Shown here in pieces: positions 1 to 5,070 of a stretch of 5,070 bases of DNA. This DNA comes from Eubacteriales bacterium (GTDB lineage Bacteria; Bacillota; Clostridia; Oscillospirales; Oscillospiraceae). Position 1 is the stretch's first letter; each line of letters begins with the position of its first letter. Made by a program: the position numbers and the translations under genes. The stretch is from assembly GCA_030528965.1 (NCBI GenBank), contig JAUMXS010000086.1:1-5070 (forward strand), read 5' to 3'. Below the pieces are notes generated by a model. The model saw only the letters and a list, made by a program, of their open reading frames with translations. It made no database searches and was not told the origin of the DNA.

Positions 1-814
1 GGTCAGCGGTGAAGTCGGTATCGAAAACATGGTCAAAGCCCAGACGACGCAGGGCAGCGGCCATACGCTTGGGAGTGGCGAAATCGGGGGTAAGACCGAA
101 ATCTTCTGCCCAGGCGGAACGAACGGCGGGAGCAACCTGAACGATCGTGACGATCTCGGGATCTTCCAGAGCGGCAAAGACGCGCTCGGTGTCGTCACGG
201 GCAGACAGAGCGCCGACCGGGCAGTGAGTGATGCACTGGCCGCAGTAGGCACAAGTCGCCTCGTTGATGGGCAGACCACCGGAAACACCGACGGTGGTGC
301 GGCTTCCGGAACCGGTGACGTCCCAGATGTTCAGGCCCTGGATCTTGTCACAGACCTGTACGCAGCGCATGCACTTGATGCACTTGGATTCGTTCCGGAT
401 CAGGGGAACGGATTTGTTCCAGTTGTTCTTGGGAGCGGTGTTCTCATAGGGAACATCCAGAATGTTCAGCTCGGCAGCCAGGGTCTGCAGCGCGCAGTTG
501 CCGCTGCGGACACAGGTCGGGCAGTGGCAGTCATGCTGAGAGAGAATCAGCTGTACGTTCGTACGGCGGGCCTGACGGACACGGGGGCTGTTGGTGAGGA
601 CAGACATACCTTCTTCGACAGGGGTGTTGCAGGCGGCGACGAGACGGTCGACACCTTCCACTTCCACCACGCAGACGCGGCATGCACCGATCTCATTGAG
701 GCCGGGGAAGTAGCAAAGATAGGGGATGACGATGCCGGCAGCATTGGCGGCGCGAAGGATAGTGGTATTCTCCTCGGCAGTAATTTCTTTTCCGTTGATT
801 TTCAGCTTTACCAT
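1..814 (-). CDS. hydA: [FeFe]-hydrogenase catalytic subunit, N-terminal 271 residues (cut by window edge)
   Basis: This is the N-terminal part of a group A [FeFe]-hydrogenase large subunit (HydA/HndD/CpI type), a cytoplasmic enzyme that makes or oxidises H2. The residues seen are the electron-transfer modules. A plant-type [2Fe-2S] domain has C34, C45, C48 and C62. A NuoG-like His-Cys3 cluster has H94, C98, C101 and C107. Two ferredoxin-type [4Fe-4S] motifs follow, C145/C148/C151/C155 and C188/C191/C194/C198. The H-cluster domain then begins with VQVAPAVRSAWAEDFG (about 225-240) and FDTDFTAD (264-271). The spacing closely matches Clostridium pasteurianum CpI. The H-cluster ligand motifs (TSCCP and later ones) lie outside the window, so catalytic competence cannot be judged. 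The start at 814 is supported by a purine-rich site (AGGGAGGGAGAG, about 822-833). It overlaps the stop of the upstream flavoprotein gene by 7 bases (ATGGTAA), which suggests translational coupling. Family assignment is very secure; physiological direction and partner are inferred. Confidence 0.95.
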   Translation of the reverse strand, partial: MVKLKINGKEITAEENTTILRAANAAGIVIPYLCYFPGLNEIGACRVCVVEVEGVDRLVAACNTPVEEGMSVLTNSPRVRQARRTNVQLILSQHDCHCPTCVRSGNCALQTLAAELNILDVPYENTAPKNNWNKSVPLIRNESKCIKCMRCVQVCDKIQGLNIWDVTGSGSRTTVGVSGGLPINEATCAYCGQCITHCPVGALSARDDTERVFAALEDPEIVTIVQVAPAVRSAWAEDFGLTPDFATPKRMAAALRRLGFDHVFDTDFTAD

Positions 815-2643
815 TTCTCTTCTCTCCCTCCCTTGAAGGCTCCGTAACCGAAGTGGTCACAGCGCAGGCAGCGGGATGCTTCGATCTCCGCGCCTTCTTT
901 GGTGAGACCGCATTCGATGCAGGTGAAATCGCCGGCACGTTCGAAGGCTTCACGTTCCGTCGTGTTGATACGACCACGGCGAGGACGGCTTCTGGTATCG
1001 GCCTGAGGTACTTCGACATCGACGCTGATCTCGTGATTGAAGCCGAGGAACTGGTCGATGTTTGCCGCTGCGACCTTACCGGCAGCGATGGCACGGATGG
1101 CAGTCGCGGGACCGGTGGCGCAGTCGCCGCCGGCGAAGATCTTGCCGTTTTCGAAGATCTGACCGTTCGCCATGGCGATCAGCATGCCGCGATTGACGGG
1201 GATGCCGGCCTGTTCATAGACGGCACTTTCGATTCTCTGACCGACAGCAACGATAATGATGTCGGCAGCGATGCGCTCTTCGGGCAGATCGGCGTTGGTC
1301 GGACGAGGACGTCCGCCGCCATCGAGCAGACCCGGAAGCTGGGGCTGGACCCACAGAGCGGCTGCGTTGCCGTTTCCGTCATCCTCGATACGGGTGGGGG
1401 ACTTCAGGGTCAGCAGCTCAGCGCCTTCGGCCATAGCGCCTTCGACTTCCTCGGGAAGAGCGGTCATGTCTACCTGACGACGGCGATAGACGCAGTATAC
1501 GCGCTTCGCACCCAGGCGGACGGAGGTACGGGTGACGTCCATGGCAACGTTGCCGCCGCCGATGACAGCAACGGTCTTGCCCTCAAAGCTGGGCAGAGTG
1601 CCGTCGCCGATGCCGCGCAGCAGTTCAACCGCGCTCATGACGCCCTTGAGATTCTCGCCTTCGATGCGCGCCTTGCTGTCGGTGTGCGCACCGATGGAGA
1701 TGAATACGCTGTCATAATTGTCCATGAGATCCTGCAGAGGAACAGCGGTTCCGACATCGGTCTCCAGTTCGACCTTTACGCCGGTGGAGAGGATGCAGTT
1801 GATATCGTTGTCCAGAAGCTCACGGGGGAAACGATAGGCGGGGATGCCGTAGCGGAGCATGCCGCCGAGCTTTTTGCGGCGTTCGAAAACGGTGACATCA
1901 TGGCCCATGAGGGACAGATAGTAGGCAGCAGAGAGGCCGGCCGGGCCGCCGCCAATGACGGCGACTTTCTTGCCGGTGGGTTCGGCACAGGCAGGAGCGG
2001 GAACGGTGCCGGCGGTGTCCACGGCGTAGCGCTTCAGGCCGCGGATGTTGATCGCGTCGTCCAGCATGGCACGACGGCACTTTTCTTCACAGGGATGCTC
2101 GCAGATGTAGCCGCAGGCAACGGGGAAGGGATTGTCCTTCCGAATGAGGCGCACGGCGTCCGCGCAGCGGCCCGCGTGGATGAGGGATATGTAACCGGGG
2201 ATATCCACATGAGCGGGGCACTTCTGTACGCAGGGAACGGGAGCTTCCATACCAACGGTGCAGTGACCCTTTTCCAGGTGGGACAGATAGTCGCTCTGGA
2301 AGTTATCGACACTGTCGCAGACCATGCGGGCGGCATCGTATCCGATGACGCAGTCGGCACTGTCGGCGATGGAGGCGGCGGTCTGACGGAGAAGCTTCAG
2401 GGTGCTGACATCGGCATTTCCGTCCAATATGGATTTGAGAAGCTCAGCGAGCTTGCCCAATCCCACTCTGCAGGGAATGCATTTCCCACAGGACTGAGAG
2501 TGGCAGAGCGTGACAAAACTCAGCGCGACATCGACAGGACATAATCCGGCGGGACTGGACGCCAGACGACGTTCCATATCACCATACAGCCCATCCATGA
2601 CCTCATCCGCGTGGCTTTTTGTCATGATTTCGAGTCTGTTCAT
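808..2643 (-). CDS. NuoF-type [4Fe-4S] / GltD-like FAD-NAD(P)H oxidoreductase, hydrogenase partner subunit
   Basis: This 611-residue protein probably passes electrons between NAD(P)H and the hydrogenase encoded next. Residues about 30-125 match the C-terminal iron-sulfur region of NuoF/HydB, with SCGKCIPCRVG (C52, C55, C58) and the distant fourth ligand C98. The thioredoxin-like, FMN/NADH and SLBB parts of a normal NuoF are absent. Residues about 130-210 resemble the Fer4_20 domain of GltD and dihydropyrimidine dehydrogenase (PCVQKCPAHVDIPGYI, then C177, C181, C185, C189). An FAD Rossmann motif GGGPAG is at 231-236 and an NAD(P) motif GGGNVAMD at 362-369, followed by VYRRR (385-389), typical of NADPH-using GltD homologues. 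A second FAD contact, IFAGGDCATGPATA, is at 502-515. The C-terminus has CIEC (575-578) and RCLRC (591-595), possibly another cluster. The start at 2643 is supported by GAGGTGA at 2648-2654; the in-frame ATG at 2625 lacks this. It is the first gene of a short operon and overlaps hydA. Cofactor preference and any electron bifurcation are inference. Confidence 0.9.
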   Translation of the reverse strand: MNRLEIMTKSHADEVMDGLYGDMERRLASSPAGLCPVDVALSFVTLCHSQSCGKCIPCRVGLGKLAELLKSILDGNADVSTLKLLRQTAASIADSADCVIGYDAARMVCDSVDNFQSDYLSHLEKGHCTVGMEAPVPCVQKCPAHVDIPGYISLIHAGRCADAVRLIRKDNPFPVACGYICEHPCEEKCRRAMLDDAINIRGLKRYAVDTAGTVPAPACAEPTGKKVAVIGGGPAGLSAAYYLSLMGHDVTVFERRKKLGGMLRYGIPAYRFPRELLDNDINCILSTGVKVELETDVGTAVPLQDLMDNYDSVFISIGAHTDSKARIEGENLKGVMSAVELLRGIGDGTLPSFEGKTVAVIGGGNVAMDVTRTSVRLGAKRVYCVYRRRQVDMTALPEEVEGAMAEGAELLTLKSPTRIEDDGNGNAAALWVQPQLPGLLDGGGRPRPTNADLPEERIAADIIIVAVGQRIESAVYEQAGIPVNRGMLIAMANGQIFENGKIFAGGDCATGPATAIRAIAAGKVAAANIDQFLGFNHEISVDVEVPQADTRSRPRRGRINTTEREAFERAGDFTCIECGLTKEGAEIEASRCLRCDHFGYGAFKGGREEKW

Positions 2644-2647
2644 GAAC

Positions 2648-2654
2648 TCACCTC
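2648..2654 (-). promoter_or_regulatory. RBS of the flavoprotein gene
   Basis: GAGGTGA on the minus strand lies about 4-5 bases before the ATG at 2643. It favours this start over the in-frame ATG at 2625. Confidence 0.75.
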
Positions 2655-2666
2655 TTCTGATCTATT

Positions 2667-2691
2667 GTAAGCAGCGGATAAAACTGCTCAC
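2667..2691 (-). promoter_or_regulatory. Leader hairpin or operator dyad of the hydrogenase operon
   Basis: Imperfect inverted repeat GTAAGCAG / CTGCTCAC (plus-strand view) with 8-base arms, one mismatch and a 9-base spacer. It begins about 4 bases after the predicted transcription start (about 2695) and lies in the roughly 50-nt leader. It could be a 5' mRNA stem-loop or a repressor site. It does not match the Rex consensus (TTGTTAA-N4-TTAACAA), the obvious candidate for a redox operon. Confidence 0.4.
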
Positions 2692-2701
2692 TATTGACAA
2701 C

Positions 2702-2730
2702 ATTTTATCATACATCGATCTGTGACTCAA
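2702..2730 (-). promoter_or_regulatory. SigA-type promoter of the hydrogenase operon
   Basis: On the minus strand there is a -35 TTGAGT (2725-2730), a 17-base spacer and a -10 TAAAAT (2702-2707). The region just upstream (about 2731-2760) is very AT-rich and could act as an UP element. It lies between the proS terminator and the flavoprotein gene, so the hydrogenase genes probably form their own transcription unit with a start near 2695. Confidence 0.6.
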
Positions 2731-2820
2731 GTCTTTTTTACAATAATAATAAAATATCTGACCTGAAAAATGATAAATATAAGGGCGGAAAGGCAACGAT
2801 CGAAATGAATAAACGGGAAT

Positions 2821-2863
2821 AAAAAACCGCCCCACACAGCATGAAGCGGGCTGTGTGGGGCGG
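2821..2863 (-). terminator. Rho-independent terminator of proS
   Basis: A perfect 14-bp GC-rich stem pairs 2827-2840 (CCGCCCCACACAGC) with 2850-2863, around a 9-base loop (2841-2849). On the minus strand it is followed at once by six T residues (2826-2821). It sits about 40 bases after the proS stop codon and separates proS from the hydrogenase operon. The plus-strand side (TATATT) lacks a clean T-run, so termination is mainly of minus-strand transcripts. Confidence 0.92.
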
Positions 2864-2903
2864 GTATATTATTTGGCTAATGGTGTATCGGGGGACGGGA
2901 AAA

Positions 2904-4340
2904 TCAGTATGCCTGACCCCAGACGACCATGGTCTTGGCGGGACGGCCGCAGACGGGGCAAACGTCACCGACGATTTCCTGTTCGAAGGGGATACAGCGG
3001 CTGGTGACACCGGCGAGTTCCTTCATCTTCAGCTCGCAGGCCTCATCACCGCACCACATGGTCTTGATAAAGCCGCCGCTGCCTTCGACGATCTGACGGA
3101 CTTCGTCCACGGTTTGTGCGGAGAAAGTGTTTTCCTCGAGGTTGCGCTTGGCGCGCTCGAACAGGCTCTTCTGTACTTCTTCCAGCAGCTCGGGGATACG
3201 GGTTTCCAAAGCATCCAGAGGAATGTCTGTTTTGGAACCGTCGCAGCGGCTGACAGCCACACACTTGCCGGCTTCCATATCCTTGGGGCCGATTTCCAGA
3301 CGCACGGGGACACCCTTCATCTCCCAGTTGGCGAACTTCCATCCGGGGGAGTTGTCGGAGAAGTCACCCTTGACGCGGACACCGGCAGCCTGCAGACGGG
3401 CAACGATTTCCTCCGCTTTTTCCGTGACGCCCGGACGGTGTGCCGCGATGGGCAGAACGATGACCTGCAGAGGAGCGATGCGCGGCGGAACGACCAGACC
3501 GGAGTTGTCACCGTGGGTCATGATAAGACCGCCGATGGTACGGGTGGAAAGACCCCAGCTTGTCTGATGAGGATAGCGGAGCTTGTTTTCCTTGTCGGAG
3601 AACTGGATGCCAAAGGCCTGTGCGAAGCCGTCGCCGAAATAATGCGAAGTACCGGACTGCAGAGCCTTGTGGTCATGCATCATGCATTCGATCGTATAGG
3701 TGTTGACAGCACCGGCGAATTTTTCTTTGTCGGTCTTGTTGCCGCGGAGAACGGGCATAGCGAGGTATTCCTCGCAGAGCTCGGCATAGACTTCGAGCAT
3801 CTGCAGGGTCTCCTTGCGAGCTTCTTCCTCGGTGGCATGGAGGGTATGGCCTTCCTGCCAGAGGAACTCACGGCCGCGCAGGAAAGGACGGGTGGTCTTT
3901 TCCCAACGCAGAACACTGCACCACTGGTTGTACAGGCAGGGCAGATCGCGCCAGGAGTGGATGATGTGGCTCCAGTGGTCACAGAACAGGGTTTCGGAAG
4001 TGGGACGGATGCAGAGACGTTCGGGAAGTTCCTCGCTGCCGCCGACGGTGACCCAGGCGCACTCGGGGGCAAAGCCCTGAACGTGGTCCTTTTCCTTCTG
4101 GAGAAGGCTTTCCGGGATGAGAACGGGCATGGATACGTTGGTATGGCCCAGTTCCTTGAATTTGCGGTCCAGCACGGCCTGAATGTTTTCCCAGATGGCA
4201 TAGCCGTAGGGACGCAGAATGAAAAGACCCTTTACACCGGAGTAATCCACCAGTTCTGCCTTGGTGCAGATATCGGTGAACCACTGGGCGAAATCAACTT
4301 CCATATCGGTAATCTGTTCGACTTTTTTATCTTTAGCCAT
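2904..4340 (-). CDS. proS: Prolyl-tRNA synthetase, short archaeal/eukaryotic type
   Basis: This cytoplasmic class II aminoacyl-tRNA synthetase (478 residues) charges tRNA-Pro with proline using ATP. The proline/ATP site includes RPTSET (112-117). Motif 2 is [20 protein letters not shown] (145-164) and motif 3 is [16 protein letters not shown] (263-278). The HGTP-type anticodon-binding domain starts near LQVIVLPIA (291-299). [21 protein letters not shown] (334-354) is a hallmark of the archaeal/eukaryotic-type enzymes. The C-terminal extension carries a probable zinc site (C430, C435, C461, C464) and ends in a Tyr, as is usual for the family. The bacterial-type INS/YbaK editing insertion is absent. 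An in-frame TTG at 4364 would add eight residues, but the Shine-Dalgarno GAGGAG (4350-4355) lies inside that extension at ideal distance from the ATG at 4340, so the ATG is chosen. The gene is monocistronic, with its own promoter and terminator. Confidence 0.97.
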   Translation of the reverse strand: MAKDKKVEQITDMEVDFAQWFTDICTKAELVDYSGVKGLFILRPYGYAIWENIQAVLDRKFKELGHTNVSMPVLIPESLLQKEKDHVQGFAPECAWVTVGGSEELPERLCIRPTSETLFCDHWSHIIHSWRDLPCLYNQWCSVLRWEKTTRPFLRGREFLWQEGHTLHATEEEARKETLQMLEVYAELCEEYLAMPVLRGNKTDKEKFAGAVNTYTIECMMHDHKALQSGTSHYFGDGFAQAFGIQFSDKENKLRYPHQTSWGLSTRTIGGLIMTHGDNSGLVVPPRIAPLQVIVLPIAAHRPGVTEKAEEIVARLQAAGVRVKGDFSDNSPGWKFANWEMKGVPVRLEIGPKDMEAGKCVAVSRCDGSKTDIPLDALETRIPELLEEVQKSLFERAKRNLEENTFSAQTVDEVRQIVEGSGGFIKTMWCGDEACELKMKELAGVTSRCIPFEQEIVGDVCPVCGRPAKTMVVWGQAY

Positions 4341-4349
4341 GATTTTTCT

Positions 4350-4355
4350 CTCCTC
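4350..4355 (-). promoter_or_regulatory. RBS that fixes the proS start at 4340
   Basis: GAGGAG on the minus strand lies 9 bases before the ATG at 4340-4338. Because it sits inside the alternative TTG-initiated extension (TTG at 4364), it argues against that longer start. Confidence 0.8.
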
Positions 4356-4376
4356 GCGCTTCAAGAATGCGTGTTT

Positions 4377-4405
4377 ATTCTATCCGCCGCGGCACGCATT
4401 GTCAA
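4377..4405 (-). promoter_or_regulatory. Near-consensus SigA promoter of proS
   Basis: A perfect -35 TTGACA (4400-4405, minus strand), a 17-base spacer and -10 TAGAAT (4377-4382). The transcript should start near 4370, giving a leader of about 30 nt before the proS ATG. That is too short for a T-box riboswitch, so constitutive high expression is the simplest reading. Confidence 0.85.
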
Positions 4406-4458
4406 GGGACGGAAGCGTAATTCATCGCGTATGGCGCACAAATGCGTTTGAATTATTG

Positions 4459-4464
4459 TATAAT
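4459..4464 (+). promoter_or_regulatory. -10 box of the plus-strand small gene
   Basis: A perfect TATAAT on the plus strand, 70 bases before the ATG at 4534. The hexamer 17 bases upstream (4436-4441, GCACAA) is a poor -35 match, so the promoter may be weak or activator-dependent. It is divergent from the proS promoter, with the two -10 boxes about 77 bases apart. Confidence 0.5.
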
Positions 4465-4476
4465 GTAAAGGTATCG

Positions 4477-4498
4477 GGGCCGCCGCATGCGGCGGCCC
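4477..4498 (+). repeat. Perfect 22-bp GC palindrome in the leader of the small gene
   Basis: The sequence is fully self-complementary, starting GGGCCGCCG, with CATG at the centre and ending CGGCGGCCC. In RNA it would form a 9-bp all-GC stem with a 4-base loop, starting about 6 bases after the predicted +1 (about 4471). No U-run follows on either strand, so it is not a standard terminator. It may be a 5' stabilising hairpin or a protein-binding site. Confidence 0.7.
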
Positions 4499-4533
4499 TT
4501 CCATTAATTTCGGACAGGGAGCGAAACGCTTTT

Positions 4534-4845
4534 ATGGCTGCATACGGGAAATTTTTCTTTCGTCCGGCCAAGGGGGAACATATCACTGCGGAGATCCGCC
4601 CGGAACCGGATGACCGGGCAGTGATCAGCGGACATGTAACGGATCTGCGCGGACGTGCGGCAGAGGATGCCGTGCTGCTTTTGTACCGCGTCAATGACGG
4701 CGCTCCGGCGGAACTTATCGGCCGGACCTGCACAGATGAAGACGGGGTATTTATCTTTGGACCGCTGGAGGGCGGAAGACTGTATCTGGTCAAGGTCTTC
4801 CGTGAGGGGGCTCCGCCCCGGGAACTGGAATTGCAGGTCGAGTAG
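4534..4845 (+). CDS. Small carboxypeptidase-regulatory-like (Cna-B/transthyretin-type) domain protein
   Basis: A 103-residue protein of unknown function. Residues about 29-100 fit the carboxypeptidase-regulatory-like/Cna-B beta-sandwich pattern: VISGHVTDLRGRAAEDAVLLLYR (30-52) gives the first strands, TDEDGVFIFGPLEGG (67-81) is the diagnostic turn, and YLVKVF (84-89) with ELELQV (97-102) closes the fold. There is no signal peptide, membrane segment, sortase motif or catalytic residue set, so it appears to be a stand-alone domain, perhaps binding or structural. Residues 1-28 (MAAYGKFFFRPAKGEHITAE and onward) form a short basic-aromatic lead-in of unknown role. The start at 4534 has AGGGAG (4516-4521) about 12 bases upstream, a slightly long spacing. 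The frame is open further upstream, but that part overlaps the promoter. It is a single-gene unit, divergent from proS, between its own promoter and terminator. The domain call is by pattern only. Confidence 0.75.
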   Translation: MAAYGKFFFRPAKGEHITAEIRPEPDDRAVISGHVTDLRGRAAEDAVLLLYRVNDGAPAELIGRTCTDEDGVFIFGPLEGGRLYLVKVFREGAPPRELELQVE

Positions 4846-4889
4846 GGGAGACCCAAAACCTGTGTAACAGCTGAAATCAAATGAAGCAG

Positions 4890-4934
4890 AACACCCCGGA
4901 AAAGTCTGACTTTTCCGGGATGTTTTTGCTTTTT
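4890..4934 (+). terminator. Rho-independent terminator after the small gene
   Basis: The stem CCCGGAAAAG (4895-4904) / CTTTTCCGGG (4910-4919) has a 5-base loop that can close by one more T-A pair. Beyond a single C-A mismatch the stem extends by four pairs (4890-4893 with 4921-4924). It is followed by TTTTT GC TTTTT (4923-4934) on the plus strand. It ends the transcript of the 103-residue protein about 45 bases after its stop codon. Confidence 0.92.
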
Positions 4935-4992
4935 GCTGTCAATGCATGAGGATCCTGTGCGCTTGTGAAGTGTCGGGAGATCGGATTACCTC

Positions 4993-5022
4993 TTGACCAT
5001 ACTGCATGGTTTGGCCTATAAT
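4993..5022 (+). promoter_or_regulatory. SigA promoter for a gene beyond the right edge
   Basis: -35 TTGACC (4993-4998), an 18-base spacer and a perfect -10 TATAAT (5017-5022) on the plus strand. The predicted start is near 5029. No coding start follows inside the window, but the last bases (TCGGGAG, 5064-5070) could be the beginning of a ribosome-binding site. Confidence 0.7.
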
Positions 5023-5030
5023 AATGAATG

Positions 5031-5047
5031 CAACCGAATATCGGTTG
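5031..5047 (+). promoter_or_regulatory. Inverted repeat at the predicted transcript start (operator or 5' hairpin)
   Basis: CAACCGA-ATA-TCGGTTG has perfect 7-base arms around a 3-base centre, beginning about 2 bases after the predicted +1 of the 4993-5022 promoter. The position suits a repressor operator; a 5' RNA hairpin is the alternative. I cannot assign it to a regulator family. Confidence 0.5.
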
Positions 5048-5070
5048 AAGTGTTGGAATTGTGTCGGGAG

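Noticed and set aside
29..847. Plus-strand open frame opposite hydA
   Set aside because: Antisense shadow of a gene whose Cys motifs match [FeFe]-hydrogenase exactly; composition is low-complexity Gly/Asp/Ala typical of a shadow frame.
853..2544. Long plus-strand open frame (563 codons) opposite the flavoprotein gene
   Set aside because: It is antisense to a protein with clear cofactor motifs, has no recognisable domain and no convincing RBS. The absence of stops follows from the GC-rich codon use of the true gene.
2667..2730. Rex operator in front of the hydrogenase operon
   Set aside because: A redox operon makes Rex likely, but no TTGTTAA-N4-TTAACAA-like palindrome is present; TTGTCAATAG near the -10 has no matching half.
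2904..4364. Longer proS using a TTG start at 4364
   Set aside because: The Shine-Dalgarno GAGGAG lies within the proposed extension and points to the ATG at 4340.
2841..4451. Long plus-strand open frame (536 codons) opposite proS
   Set aside because: It starts inside the proS terminator stem, has no family motif and is antisense to an unmistakable ProRS.
4477..4498. GC palindrome as a terminator
   Set aside because: No T-run follows the stem on either strand and it lies after a TATAAT box within a leader.
4946..4996. Sixteen-codon open frame starting ATGAGGATC
   Set aside because: No RBS, no promoter before it, and it runs into the -35 box of the right-edge promoter.

Overview
This window most likely comes from an anaerobic Firmicute of the class Clostridia. 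The evidence is a moderately GC-rich genome with AT-rich promoters, strong purine Shine-Dalgarno sites, canonical sigma-70/SigA promoters, a multi-cluster [FeFe]-hydrogenase, and a short archaeal/eukaryotic-type prolyl-tRNA synthetase of the kind common in Clostridia. The species cannot be named from the sequence alone.

Layout from left to right. Positions 1-2643 hold a two-gene redox operon on the minus strand. The first gene transcribed (2643-808) encodes a 611-residue iron-sulfur flavoprotein. It joins the C-terminal [4Fe-4S] domain of NuoF/HydB to a GltD/DPD-type FAD and NAD(P)H oxidoreductase and ends in a further Cys-rich motif. Its last codons overlap by 7 bases the start of an [FeFe]-hydrogenase catalytic subunit (814-1), which runs off the left edge before the H-cluster motifs. 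A promoter, a leader hairpin and an RBS lie just upstream of 2643. The two proteins probably form an NAD(P)H-linked hydrogenase in which a GltD-like flavoprotein replaces the usual NuoF flavin module.

Positions 2827-2863 are a perfect 14-bp terminator stem that ends transcription of proS (4340-2904, minus strand). proS has a near-consensus promoter at 4377-4405 and a leader of only about 30 nt. Divergent from proS, on the plus strand, is a small gene (4534-4845) for a 103-residue protein with a carboxypeptidase-regulatory-like/Cna-B-type beta-sandwich. It has its own TATAAT box, a perfect GC-rich palindrome in its leader and a strong terminator at 4890-4934.

The right edge (4935-5070) has no gene. 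It carries a good plus-strand promoter (4993-5022) and a 7-bp inverted repeat at the predicted transcript start, so a further plus-strand gene probably begins just beyond the window. The main points for a second look are the modular architecture of the hydrogenase partner and the fact that three of the four predicted transcripts start with an inverted repeat within a few bases of the likely +1.
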